A stretch of 64,000 bases of DNA from Opisthocomus hoazin (Eukaryota > Chordata > Aves > Opisthocomiformes > Opisthocomidae). The stretch covers positions 75,568,504 through 75,632,503 of the forward strand of contig NC_134414.1 of assembly GCF_030867145.1 (NCBI RefSeq). The letters run 5' to 3'. A model generated the notes under the pieces. That model saw nothing but the letters and a program-made list of their open reading frames with translations. It had not been told where the DNA came from and made no database searches. The position numbers and the translations under genes were made by a program. Positions 34,301-46,300 of this stretch are shown piece by piece (position 1 is the first letter of the stretch; each line of letters begins with the position of its first letter).

Positions 34301-37300
34301 CATAAACATAAAGAAAAAACAAAGCCTCTGGGTCTTTTCCATCTCTGTCAGAGCATTGAAAATGTCTGTGGATATCTTTTTAGCTCTGGATAGCCTTTCA
34401 CCTTCCTAACCCCAAAAATCCAGCCTGACACAATAATTGTAATAGTGAATTTGGTCTCACTATTAGCAGGTATTGCACTTAGCTATGAAGTCCTTGTCAC
34501 CACACAGACTCCACCAATGCAACAGAAGGAAGGAAGGGGCTCTCTAGAGCTAAGAGGTCCAAGGAGGGGCAACCTGACAAATCCCAGCCGGAATATGTCA
34601 ATTACCCCATCCACAGTATTTTTAAACTTTTTTCCAGTTCTACTATATATTAGAAAAACCCTCATTTGTTTCCTGAATTAATAAACAGATCCCCTGTCAT
34701 TCCAAAGCAAACATATGAAGTCCTCTCTTTCAGTGGTTACTTCCAAAACAGATACTCAAAGATGTGTCAACACTAGCACTAAAATTGCCATTCAACACCC
34801 GTGGCACTAAGGCTTTCTGTAAATATGTTTCCTTGCTTGACTATTCTCAGACAAAGAACATAAGCGTCTGGCTACCCCAGAATGATATAATAGTTCTAAA
34901 CAATTATTTGTGGAAGAATTGACATAATTCGTTTACTTGTGTAGGCACATTGGCACAGGGGAGAGGAATGAATCTCTCAGTGTTGAGATCAGTCCCTACC
35001 ATCCCAACCAGGTCACATATTTATTTCCGTAAATGAATCAAGCTTTATCTTAAAAGTAGTTGGGTTTCTTTGCCCCATTGCTCATACTGGAACACTCATC
35101 CTGAAGCGCATTGTTCTGATAATTAGAAAGCTGCTTCTTAATTGCATCATGGTCACTTTGTACCACTTTGTTCTTGCGCCAACATTTGTCTTCTTAGTTT
35201 AAACAGTGTTCTTCTTTCTTTGGTGTTCACTCCCTCCTATAAACAGTGATTATATTCCCTCTTCTCCTTCATTTGGCTAAGGCCAAGGCATCCCAGTCTT
35301 CTTTCACACAACAGGCTTACCAGTCCCATGATCACTCTAGAACATGACACTATTCTCCGGTGGAAATACCTGTCTCAGTACATCTTAAGATCAGATTTGC
35401 CTTTCTTCTGTCCCCACTGCATTGGTGGCTTAAACTCTACCCTGTTATCAACTAGTACACCTGTGTCTTTTTCACTTTCTATTTTTTTCCATATGAAAGG
35501 TTCCCATTTCACAATAGAAATCCCTAGTAAGGAAGTCCTAGCAAGAACACATTTGCACTTACTACTGTTAAATTTCATTCTGCTTCTAACATATTGGCCC
35601 TTGGTTATTTTCTTCTTTCTACATGACACCCTATCTCACTGTCATCCTGAGAACACCTGCCAAAGCCTGTCATAAAGAAACATCAGCAACAAAAAACTCC
35701 TCCACTTCTGTGTTATTATGGTGAATAATAAGAATATTAAACACAAGCAGCCCCTAGAACGATCCTTGAGGAATTCCATTAATAACATCTCATCAGCCTA
35801 TTAACTGCCCAGGGTGGTCAAACGCTGGAGCAGGTGCCCAGAGAGGCTACAGAATCTCTATCCGTAAAGATATTCAGAACTCGACTTGACATGCCCCTGA
35901 GCAACATGATCTAGCTTTGAAGGTGGCCTTGCTTTGGTCACGGCATTGGACTACAGACTCCCAGAGACCCTTTCTGACCCAAAGGACCATATGCTTCTAT
36001 TTCCCTTTATAGGACAAACTGTCAGCTCCTTCCTCATTCACTTTACAATCATCCTAATGCCAATTTAAACCTCAGTTTAACGAGTAGTTAAGCTAACAGA
36101 CTCCTTTGTAGCCTTCCTCTAAAGATTTTACAATAATCCAGGCAGATCAGGTTACTCCAGAAAATAAACTGCCTTATCAAAGAATGATACCAAGTTTCCC
36201 TTTGGTAAACCATTTTGCATTTCATAACACATTCCATTTACCTCCATATTTTAAATTATTCTATCCTTCAGAATCAGTTTTCACAGCTTACATGCTAAGG
36301 TCAATTAACTGACCTCCAGCTGCTCCAGCCTCCTTTTCCTCTTTCCCAAGCACAAGCACAGATCCTTGCTACTTCCCACAACACCTTTATCCATGTAAAA
36401 GGCAAGCTAACAAAATATATTTTTTCCCACAGACCTGAAATTCTGCGTACTAGCCTCCTGCATCTCTCTCACTGCTCTGGATAATGATTAGCCTGACAGG
36501 TTAATTTGAGGGGCTTAGCCTCCTCTACATTTTGTTGGTTTCAGTGACTTGCCCCTCTCTCAGTCACTCTTGACCAGGCCTCCATGACCAGGTTGACACC
36601 AGAGACAAGTTCTTCATGTTCTTCCGCACACCTGGTGCTTTTGGATGGATGTTTGTCTGGTTTGCAGCATCACTGCCTAACACACAGACTCAAGCACTCC
36701 AGTTCACGTCTCAGTGCCCTCAGTGTCTTCCATTCCATGTTCACTGTGCACTGTATCCAACACCGAACTCCTGAGTAAATGCACAACTTTAAACATTCTA
36801 ATAAGGAATTAGTGCTGGAGCTGTACCCAGATTATCTTTTACCTCTACTCCAACCTCACTAGGTCTTAAATGCTTAATACTACTTACATGTTAGCATAAG
36901 TACTTAATATCTGGCATACTTTTGCTACCTGTCTGCAGTCTGCATAGCATTTTTTATTAAACTACGACCATGGAGAGTACATTCAAGTATGTTCCTTCCA
37001 GTAAGTTAGGACATTTGTTTTTCTACCCACTGCTTGCTTACAACCTGTCTGAGAAAGAAGAAGTCCAGAAGAGGAAAGGCATTACCTGAAGGAAAACGGT
37101 AAAGAATATCACCACGATAACAGCCGTGATGAACAACTTCTTCCTGGGAAACACAGCAGGAGGAAGCAGAAATACAAGTGAAAAACAAATAGCTCCTCGG
37201 AGGCCTCCATAGGCGATAATAAATTGGTCCTTAAAAGTGAGAGGCACTACCCGGAACACATTAATGATCTGAGTCAGAACAAAAACACCTGAGGGAAAAA

Positions 37301-40300
37301 AACAGAAATACAGGGAGGGAAAAAAAAGGAAATTAAATTACAGAGAAATCCCCCACAATGCTAATATTTGTTTTAAAACAATTTCGTTTGCTTCTTACCT
37401 ATATATTATTGAAGAAATGAAATGTTACTTAGCAGCTTGAAAACACCATGGAAGAAAAATTTAAAGTGCCTAAGGAGCATCATCTTCAACATGTTTAGTG
37501 AGCTAACCACCTCAGGTCAGCTGGATTTAGGACCTGAAGCAGCAAATTGCTCTCCACAAGACAGTTAGATGCTGGACTCTGCACCTCTAGAATTAGCAAT
37601 AATTCTCTGTGTCAGTATAGACCAAAACTCCTAATTTCTTTTCTTAATAGGATCTGAGGTGCTTTTGAACACTTTGGTTTGTCACCTCCACCAATCTGTG
37701 CTTTGAATCCTGCAGACTGCTATTCACTCACTTAATTTTACTCACACAGACAGGAAGGGTTAAGGACTGGGGATGGAGGGAGAAGATGCAAGCGCATGCT
37801 GGTGTACCTAAGGCAAAGGCTCCAGGGATTTGGCTGACAGGAGTTAAGCTGTAATGGTAGGTGAAGGGAGCAAGCATGGGGGCCAGGAGCTGGGGGGCAG
37901 TCAGGCTGCTTGGCTGCTTTTCAGCACAAAGATATTAACTGTGGGGTTGCAGGTGCAGGAGGGAAAATGGTCCAGATTTCTGCACTGGAAGGACACGTGG
38001 GAGCTGGAAGTGGGGATGCAGAGGCAGATCAGAGCACGAGCTGCCTTCACACAGGGGCCAAACCACTACAGATGGAACCAGGGCAAGGGGCAGGTTTAAG
38101 ACCTATGAGCCTGACCCGCACTCAGGTCTCAAAGCCAAAGAGCTAGTATGCAAATTCAGGAGGGATCAAGCAGTTTCTTACAGGAATTTTTTCCTCACAA
38201 TATATAACTGAACAACACTTCAACTACAGCGTTTCCTGTTTTGATGCTGTTTATGCCAATGACTGGGAAAATACCACAGCTAGTAAACAAAAATAAAAAA
38301 GAAAACCCACAACTTGCTTTATTGTTGTATAACTGCTAATTCTTTTAAGCCAAATTTACTTATTTGTAAACAAATGTTTATTTAAATACATGTCCTCTGA
38401 TTAACAAGCAGACTGCCTCTGACTTTAGATGGGCAGTATCAGGACCAAACTGATTTTTAGGTTCCATTCTGGGGGAAGGTGGAAGCAGACCCTGAGATCT
38501 AACACACACTACAAGACCATTCTACAAGCTGGTGGGACTCAGCCTAAATTTTGGCATTTTCTACTTGATGAGATGTAAAAAGTTTCACTTGCAAAGAATA
38601 CTGACATTTAGTCTAAGATTTGCTTACCCAGCGCTCTCCAGATTAAACAGAAAAGGAGGGTGAAGCTAACGAAGGCCCAATTCCACTCATGGTTCTTCCC
38701 AACTGTAGACACTCCCATGAAGATGAAGATTAAGGTCTCACTGACACTGCTCAGCATCTTCATGAAATACTTAATTGTTGTGTAGGATTTTTGGGAAACA
38801 TTTTCCTCCACATATTTATTCATGGTCATGGCACAAGCTGTAATCCTGAAAGGCAAACAGTATCGCACATTTCATTGGCTTGATTTTTTTTTTTTAGCCT
38901 CTCTTATTTCTGCAGCATACTATTCTCTTTTCCATAGTCGTCTTTAAAATACAAAGCATAACTTATTCCATAACCAATCTCAAATTAATAGACTTGGTGA
39001 ACCTACAGTTCTGGGCATGAGTTTTTTTTTCTACAGTGGGTTTTTTTCTGAGAAGGCATCAGTATATGGAGAGTTTTATCACATATTAAATCTGTGATCT
39101 GTGCAGGGATCACTCAAACTCTGTTTTCTGGAAAAGGCAGAGCTGAGGAGAGCCAGGGACATCCCTGGAGAACAGGAATTGCTACTCCTATTGCTGCTGA
39201 GGGACATCAGACAGGATGGCAACGGCGTGTCATGGGGCAGGGCTTCCCTCCCTTCCCACCAGCAGCTGTCCCACCAAACCATTCCCATCCTCAATGGCAG
39301 TGACAGTAGCTAGCTCCTCTTTCCAGGCAAAGTAAGCAGCAAGGCTACAGACAATTTGTCTCTAGTGCACTGTTTGCTTTGCCTGTGCACAGGGCTGAAC
39401 AGGAGAAAAACACGCCCAGAAATCACGCTGTTGCACATTTAAAGCACATACAAATGAATGAAATGGGCATCTCGGTTGACACATGAGAGGACAGGGCTTA
39501 CTGCAAGTACGCCTACGTGTCCGTGCTCGGAGCCTGTGTTAGTAAACAGAGTTTCTTAATCAGCAGGAAGAGCAAAGAATGACATTACTGGCCGTAGATC
39601 ACTTGCTCAGTACGGTTGCCCATGGTGCAGGGATGGCTGAGGACCACTCAGCTACAAGGTTTACAGGTTTAAGGATAGCTAGCAGAGCTGGCTGGAGGAT
39701 AATCTGAAGGTGGTGCCTCAGTGTAGGGAAGCACAGTCTGAATTGCCTAATAATTCTCAGAGTGGGTAACTAAAGCAAGATGCATTGCGAAGTAGCTGTC
39801 GCTCCTGGTTCTACATCTAAGGCAAAAACATATCTTCTCTGATTTCCCAGTTAAAAATATTATACACACCCATGCACAGATTCTCAGTCAAACAATGTAC
39901 ACTAAAGCTGAACAGACAGACAGATGTGCGTTTATGTCGTCTTTCTGAATACAGTCCATGAGGACTTGTTGTACGGTTATTTATCCCAGTTCTACCAGAT
40001 TTTCAGTTTACAATTTTTTGCCAACATAGGGGAGACATCTCTTCCTACTGAAATCCCCACACTGATGTCTCCCATGGAGGAGGATGGTAGGTTTGCCAGC
40101 ATCTCTTTGGAAAAAGCTGAAGAAGACTCTCCCATGTCTCATGGAGCTCCCACTGCAGGAAGTCTTCTGCTGAATATGTCCTGCCAAGAACCCCATCTCT
40201 GAACAACTCAAACGTCCCCGAATGTAAGTGTAAATGAAAAGGCATACTGAGGGAGAGCTCAGAAAAAGCTGACTGACAGTACGAACACAAGTCTATGTTC

Positions 40301-43300
40301 TTTTTTCTAAAAGAAGGGATTTAAAAAAATAATTTTGCAAAGCAGAAAGGGGAATTCAAGAAGCAGCAGTAACTTCAATAGGACCTTCACACAATAAACC
40401 TTCCTAGCATTTGCAAGAGAGTGGCCATAGCAGCAGCTGAGGCTGTAGTCACTGGCAGACACTGAACATGTTTCTCCTAATTAATTAATGTCAGTTTTGT
40501 CCAGAAGTTTCCTTCTCTTACGTGGAGCCAGCATGGCCTGCTTTGGAGGACAATGGCCAAGATCTGAAACATAGCTGTAGATCTCTGATCCCACCAACAT
40601 ATCCACATCCCCAAAGTGACCAGGCAGCAGTACAAATCTGGGTGACAAATCTGGGAGGACACGTGGACACCAGGAGAGGGCACAGTGTACTTTGCCGACC
40701 TCTGATAAGCAGCACAGCCCCTGCAGGCAAATCAGGGTGAATAAAACCCAGGGAAGAGGGTTTGATGTCAAGACAGACACACTCCAACTGGGCAGGCAGT
40801 GGCTCACAAACACAGGTGGAGAGGGTTTGCTAGCAGAACAGTGCACCTAACCTGGCATTCACCCTGCCTTTTCATCCACCTATACTTGGTAATAGAGAGG
40901 CAGATCTAGACAGCATGAAACAAAATGGCCATTGCCATGCAAAAGCTAGCTCCAACCCTAAGCAAACTCCAAGACTAAAAAGAAGGAAAGCTTCACTAAA
41001 ACTACCCCAGGCCCCCACCTGCACTTAGTACTGACGTAATTGTCAGCTCTCTCCTCATCGTCAGCTGATTTCACCACGGTCTTGAACAAAAAGATCCTCT
41101 GTTGCCCAAGAGTAGCATGCTGTCTGGGAAGCAGAGCTCATCGTGGCTAAGTGGGATCCACTGTGGAAGAACTGAAGCAGACTTCATGAGCCTGCAAGCT
41201 TTCTCCCTGCAGCACTCAGGGGTTCAGTGGCGTTTCTAGTTTGAGCATGAGTTTGGGACAACAGAGGCCCTGCATTTCATAGAATCATAGAATCATAGAT
41301 TCATAGAATCATAGAAAGTTTTGGGTCGGAAGGGACCCCTAGAGGTCATCTAGTCCAACCCCCCCGCAGCGAGCAGGGACACCACTAACTAGATCAGGTT
41401 GCTCAGAGCCCTGTCCAACCTGGTCTTGAATGTTTCCAGGGATGGGGCCTCCACTACCTCTCTGGGCAACCCATTTCAGTGTTTCACCACCCTTGTGCAA
41501 ATACAGATAGACTGCTGATGCTCTTCACAGCTCTCCTCCTTGTTCTGACCTTACAGTTGTCCAGACTGGGGACTTGTCACAGATCCCGTGACAGCCTATA
41601 GGAGCCTATAGGAAAGATGGGGACAATCTTTTTAGTAGAGACAACAGTGACAGGATGAGGGGTAACGGTTTTAAACTAAAACAGGGTAGGTTTAGGCTAG
41701 ATGTAAGGAAGAAATTCTTTACAATGAGGGTGGTGAAACACTGGAACGGGTTGCCCAGAGAGGTAGTGGAGGCCCCATCCCTGGAAACATTCAAGACCAG
41801 GTTGGACAGGGCTCTGAGCAACCTGATCTAGTTAGCGGTGTCCCTGCTCGCTGTAGGGGGGTTGGACTAGATGACCTCTAGGGGTCCCTTCCAATCCAAA
41901 ACTTTCTATGATTCTATGATTCTATGACAGATTCCACAAACACACATGCCTGCATATCTCAGGAAGAAAGTGGGAGTGGACCAGGGCCATGCATGGGTTT
42001 TGGGCCGACCAGGAGTGATGACTTGGCCAGGACATACACCCAAGCCCAAAAGCTGTCAAACATTCCCCAGTTCTTCAGTTTGCACATAGCTCTGGTGACC
42101 AACCTCAAAAGTGTATGTGAAGAAGGGTCTCAAATCTACTTAACACTTTCACCCTCCTGAACTCTCATGTTCAGTGGCAGACCAGCTCTCCACAAGCCAC
42201 AGGCTGCCCTGACAGACCTACAAATATCTCAGGTTATGTCACGGGTCATGACAGCTCTCCTGTGCATGCAAAGTTTATGTGTACAAGTATAACAAGCCTG
42301 ATGCATCCCGGCTACCTCCAGCGGACTACACACACAGTGGGGCTGGCAAATGCAATACAGCAAGAACGCAGTGGGCAGGCTGCAGAACAGCCATGTCCAG
42401 ACCTGTGGTCGTTTCAGAGTCTGCAAACGGCAGCTTACTGCCCGAAACATTAGGGCTGTCGTGCCTGCATCAAAGACAAGAACAAAACACTCAGTACTAT
42501 TTATTACCCTCTTAAAATAAATCATTTTCATGATTATAGTCATTTAGGAAAGCCCTGCAGCTTGGGGAGTGGGGAAGCATGCCCTGGACATGGTTTGTTT
42601 TTGGATCCTGAGGTAATGGAGACACTGTAAATAGATGTCTGATACGAATCTGTCACCAGATTAATCAGGATCTTTGCAAGCTGTAACTTAAAACACTTAC
42701 CATGCTTAACCACCAGAATTTAAAGGGACAACACTCTTACAATATTTTCGGTCACATTTTGCATTCATTCAATTAGTTTCAACTAACTGATGAGTTGGTT
42801 CATCAGCATAACAAATGGTGCTGTACACTATTTGTTACTCTTCAGGTAAGTACTATTCCACAGCTAATCACTGCTCACTTTATGAATCTGGTATCTCTTC
42901 AGAGCAGTTATCTACATTAGAAAAAATCCTGTTGAAGTCTCTTTAAGTTGAAAATGCTACTGCACTATAGTGTTAGAATTGAATATAAAATACATTTCTT
43001 TACATATGCAAGATTTCATGTACATTATTATAACATGTACTTCCTAAAATTTTTACTGCCATCATAATCTAAGCAAAAGCTTAGGTGTGTTTTATTTCAC
43101 ATTTCTTATCCACACGCATTACTTATGGCTTCCACTTCTGTGACCTGAGAAAGTTGCCTTGATCAAGAAGGGGAGGGAAAAAACAGCTACTTGTAATTAG
43201 CCTGCAACTTTCTGTGCTTCTGAAGAATAAAAGTCCTCCTGTACAAACAGTACAGTTTCTGCCTTGACTGCAATAAACTAGGCCACTGGGTTCAATCCTC

Positions 43301-46300
43301 AAGTTTCCTTGACCTACTAAATTTACAGCAGTTTCAATGTTTATTCCTTTCAGCCTGCTAACTCACTGTTGCAAATAAGAAGAAACACAGTTCTGCTGCT
43401 TCACAGCCTTCATGAGAAATCAGTAAGCAGAAAATGCAGCATTATAGTTAGAAATGGAACTGAGCAAATAAACTTCGGATTCACATCTGTACGTTTTGCA
43501 GTCGTGCTCCTGATTCAAGCCCAGCTCTAATTACAATAGCAGCTCTTTCCTTCTGGAGAGGACTTTCTCACTGCAGCTCACAGGGACATGGTTCAGTCCC
43601 TTCGCTATTTCAGCCGGGTAACCCGGTGCACGGGTTTCACACAGATGTTTCAAGCATCATTTGTCCCCAGAACGAGTACACAGACTTATCAGAAGAGGGA
43701 CAAGCACCTTTCATTCCCCTCTATTCCTCTGCCAGTGAATTCCTGCTCACACAGAAATGAGGCACTCTGTGTATCCATCTCATTTGTTTGATAACCCTGT
43801 ACGTTCCTCCTCAGGTCCTCCACCTGAAGTATGGTACAGCACGTAACCACAAGGTCTCGCTGAGTATCTTTAAGAACCTGGTTATGAAGGAAGTGGGAAT
43901 TAATAGTTTAACAGACTCAAGTCCATATGGGTGAAAAAGGGGAGATGATAGGCGATTATTGCCTATAGGCTTAACTATAAATGGCCACAGGAGCACATAA
44001 TGAATAAACAACCTGGGTTGCAAGAGGCACTCCAAGGTCATTTGGTCCCACTCTGTGCCCAAAGGAGGGCTGACTTTGAAGTCAGACCCAGGCAACCCTG
44101 CCACGAGTCATTCGCTGCAGAAAACGAGCTGGAACTCAATACTGGTGCATGCTGCATTGTGACACAGAGCAAAATACTCTCTGCAGTTCCAAGCCCAATG
44201 AAATGTGAAAAGCACAGGGTAGATTCACTCCAAGGGGATGCGGAGATTACAGGAGCTCTAAGGCCCTCAGCAGCACTGCTGGGAGGGGACACGCTTTGTC
44301 TCTCGTGACAGCCGAGACACTACCTGGCTGCAGAGAGCCCTTCATGCTCCCCCTGGGTGGTACTGATGTATCCCGCTCTATTGGCTATTACAAAATACGT
44401 TTAGAGTCAAAAAACATAAAGGACATTTTAAAGATAACTTATTTTCTGTCGTGCTGTTGGAGGGAAAAAAATATTTCATGTTTCCTCTTCTGTTTTGCAC
44501 TGACTCAAGGGCCACTGTTTCAAATGAAAAGGAGGAATTTTTTAGTGCCATGGGAAGTACTGGTGTGCTGGTGGTGGGCATTGGCATGCAGTGGGTCCAC
44601 CAACACACCAGCAGTGCCCTTTTCATTGTATCCCGGATGCTGCATGTCCCGATCAGTATTTTCATGAATACTGCCACAATTTTTTCCACGTACTGTTTAG
44701 CCACGCGTTGTTGGTTTAGAAGCCCTTTAAGTATTTGATCATAGGACGTCAAGGACATTTGACTTAAGAAGTGGAGGAAACTAGAAACCACACAAATGCT
44801 ATGAATAGAAGCTAGGGAAAGAGATGGCACATTTATGAACTCGGTCAAAGTGGATGCATATGTTACTTTATTTAGGCTCATATCAGGGAAAGAAACCCAT
44901 GCAATCTTTAGCTCTTTACTTATATTAAAGTACTAACCTCTCTCGTTTCATGGCATATTTCTATTTTTATGCTACTGAAATCATAGCTGTAAGTTTCCAT
45001 GTAAATTGCCTCCCAGCCCCAGAAAACCTTATACTGGCGTGACTGATATCAAACCTATCTTCACTTTCCTAAAAGGTAACAATCAGATGAGGTATTATCA
45101 AGTATTAGTGCTACTCAAAAGTAACATCTGAGCTTTCACAAAAAGCTATGCCCCTAATGCCTGAATGACTCATATTTGCCACTAGAACAACACAAAGTCA
45201 TTAAAGAAGGTTTGCCTTTAAAAATATTCCTTGGAACCAGAGCAAACCATTTAAGTATATCAAATGTCATAAAGGCTCCTTCTAAAGGTGATGTTGTTAC
45301 AGTACAAACAGCATCAAGCAAGAGGCTGTGGTCTCTCTCTACTGATGCCCAGGAGTGAAAAACCCGAAATGAAAATATTTTTATCTGTTGGAAGTGGGAA
45401 GAATAATATTATTTTATACATAATGATGTATACAGAGAGCGTTGTAACACACAGGCACACGTATCAAGATACTAAACAAAAGGGTTATATCACCATAGGA
45501 CTAGACTGCGCAAAATTTACATTTACCCAACCCTTACTGCGGTTGTAATCCAGCAGGAGTTTGCCTTAATGATATATACATTGTCTTCATTGAATGGTAC
45601 TTACTGGCTGCTCACATGACTAAGTTTAAGACATAGTTTCACAATATATTGCCATAGGAAGTGAAGCCAGTTCATGAAGTTCCCAGCTACCACTCCCACC
45701 CACTCCTGGCCACCGCTGCCCCCACGTCGCCGTGGGCCACCCCTCAGCTGTGCCCTGATGACTGGTTGCAGGGTCACATGAGGATACAGGTCATCAAACT
45801 GATCTGGGTTAAAAATAATCCCACTGAAAATACAAGGGATTATTTTTAACTTGGAGCGTTTCAAAGATATGGTTTATGGTGTGATGCCATGGACAGTTTT
45901 AGTGACACAGCTGGTGCGGTGGCAAGCCAAGAGAATGGGATGGAAGCAGGAGGGGAGAGGCCGGAAATCCTCAAGGCAGCGTTGCCACCGTGTACGGTGG
46001 AACGATGCCATATGGCAAAGTTTGCAAAACCTGGTCCCCTCTTCAGTTTCCTTTGGCATTCTTACTTGGGTGCTATTATTACAGAAGTTTGGGGTACTTA
46101 CGCCATGATGCCTGAGAGATGAAACAATTCAGCTGTCACGTATGACAAGTAACTGTACAGGAAGACAAAGAGTGGCTCAATCACTCGGATTTTATGGGTG
46201 AAACGGGTGGTAAAGGCTGCTACAAATCCCAAAAGGATTCCAATCAATACTCCACCGATCCCCACTACAAAGAAGTTAGCAATCCCAGCGAATATGTCAA

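Larger units (their letters stand above)
25395..37085 (-). other. SLC9A2 introns 5-11 (general content)
   Basis: The gaps between exons 5 and 12 are AT-rich intron. They contain an (ATT)n microsatellite at about 28452-28468, a GA-rich run near 30640-30652, the LINE relics at 35.0-36.0 kb listed separately, and possibly an ancient amniote repeat near 28020-28110. Open frames, including 29737-30168 on +, lack any recognisable domain. Confidence 0.55.
38846..46101 (-). other. SLC9A2 intron 3 (general content)
   Basis: A 7.3-kb intron. It contains the inverted CR1 pair (41277-41926), a possible CR1 remnant near 44005-44105, and an ATG-initiated 167-codon open frame on the gene's own strand at 44881-44378 that has no recognisable domain. 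The remainder is unremarkable intronic sequence. Confidence 0.55.
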
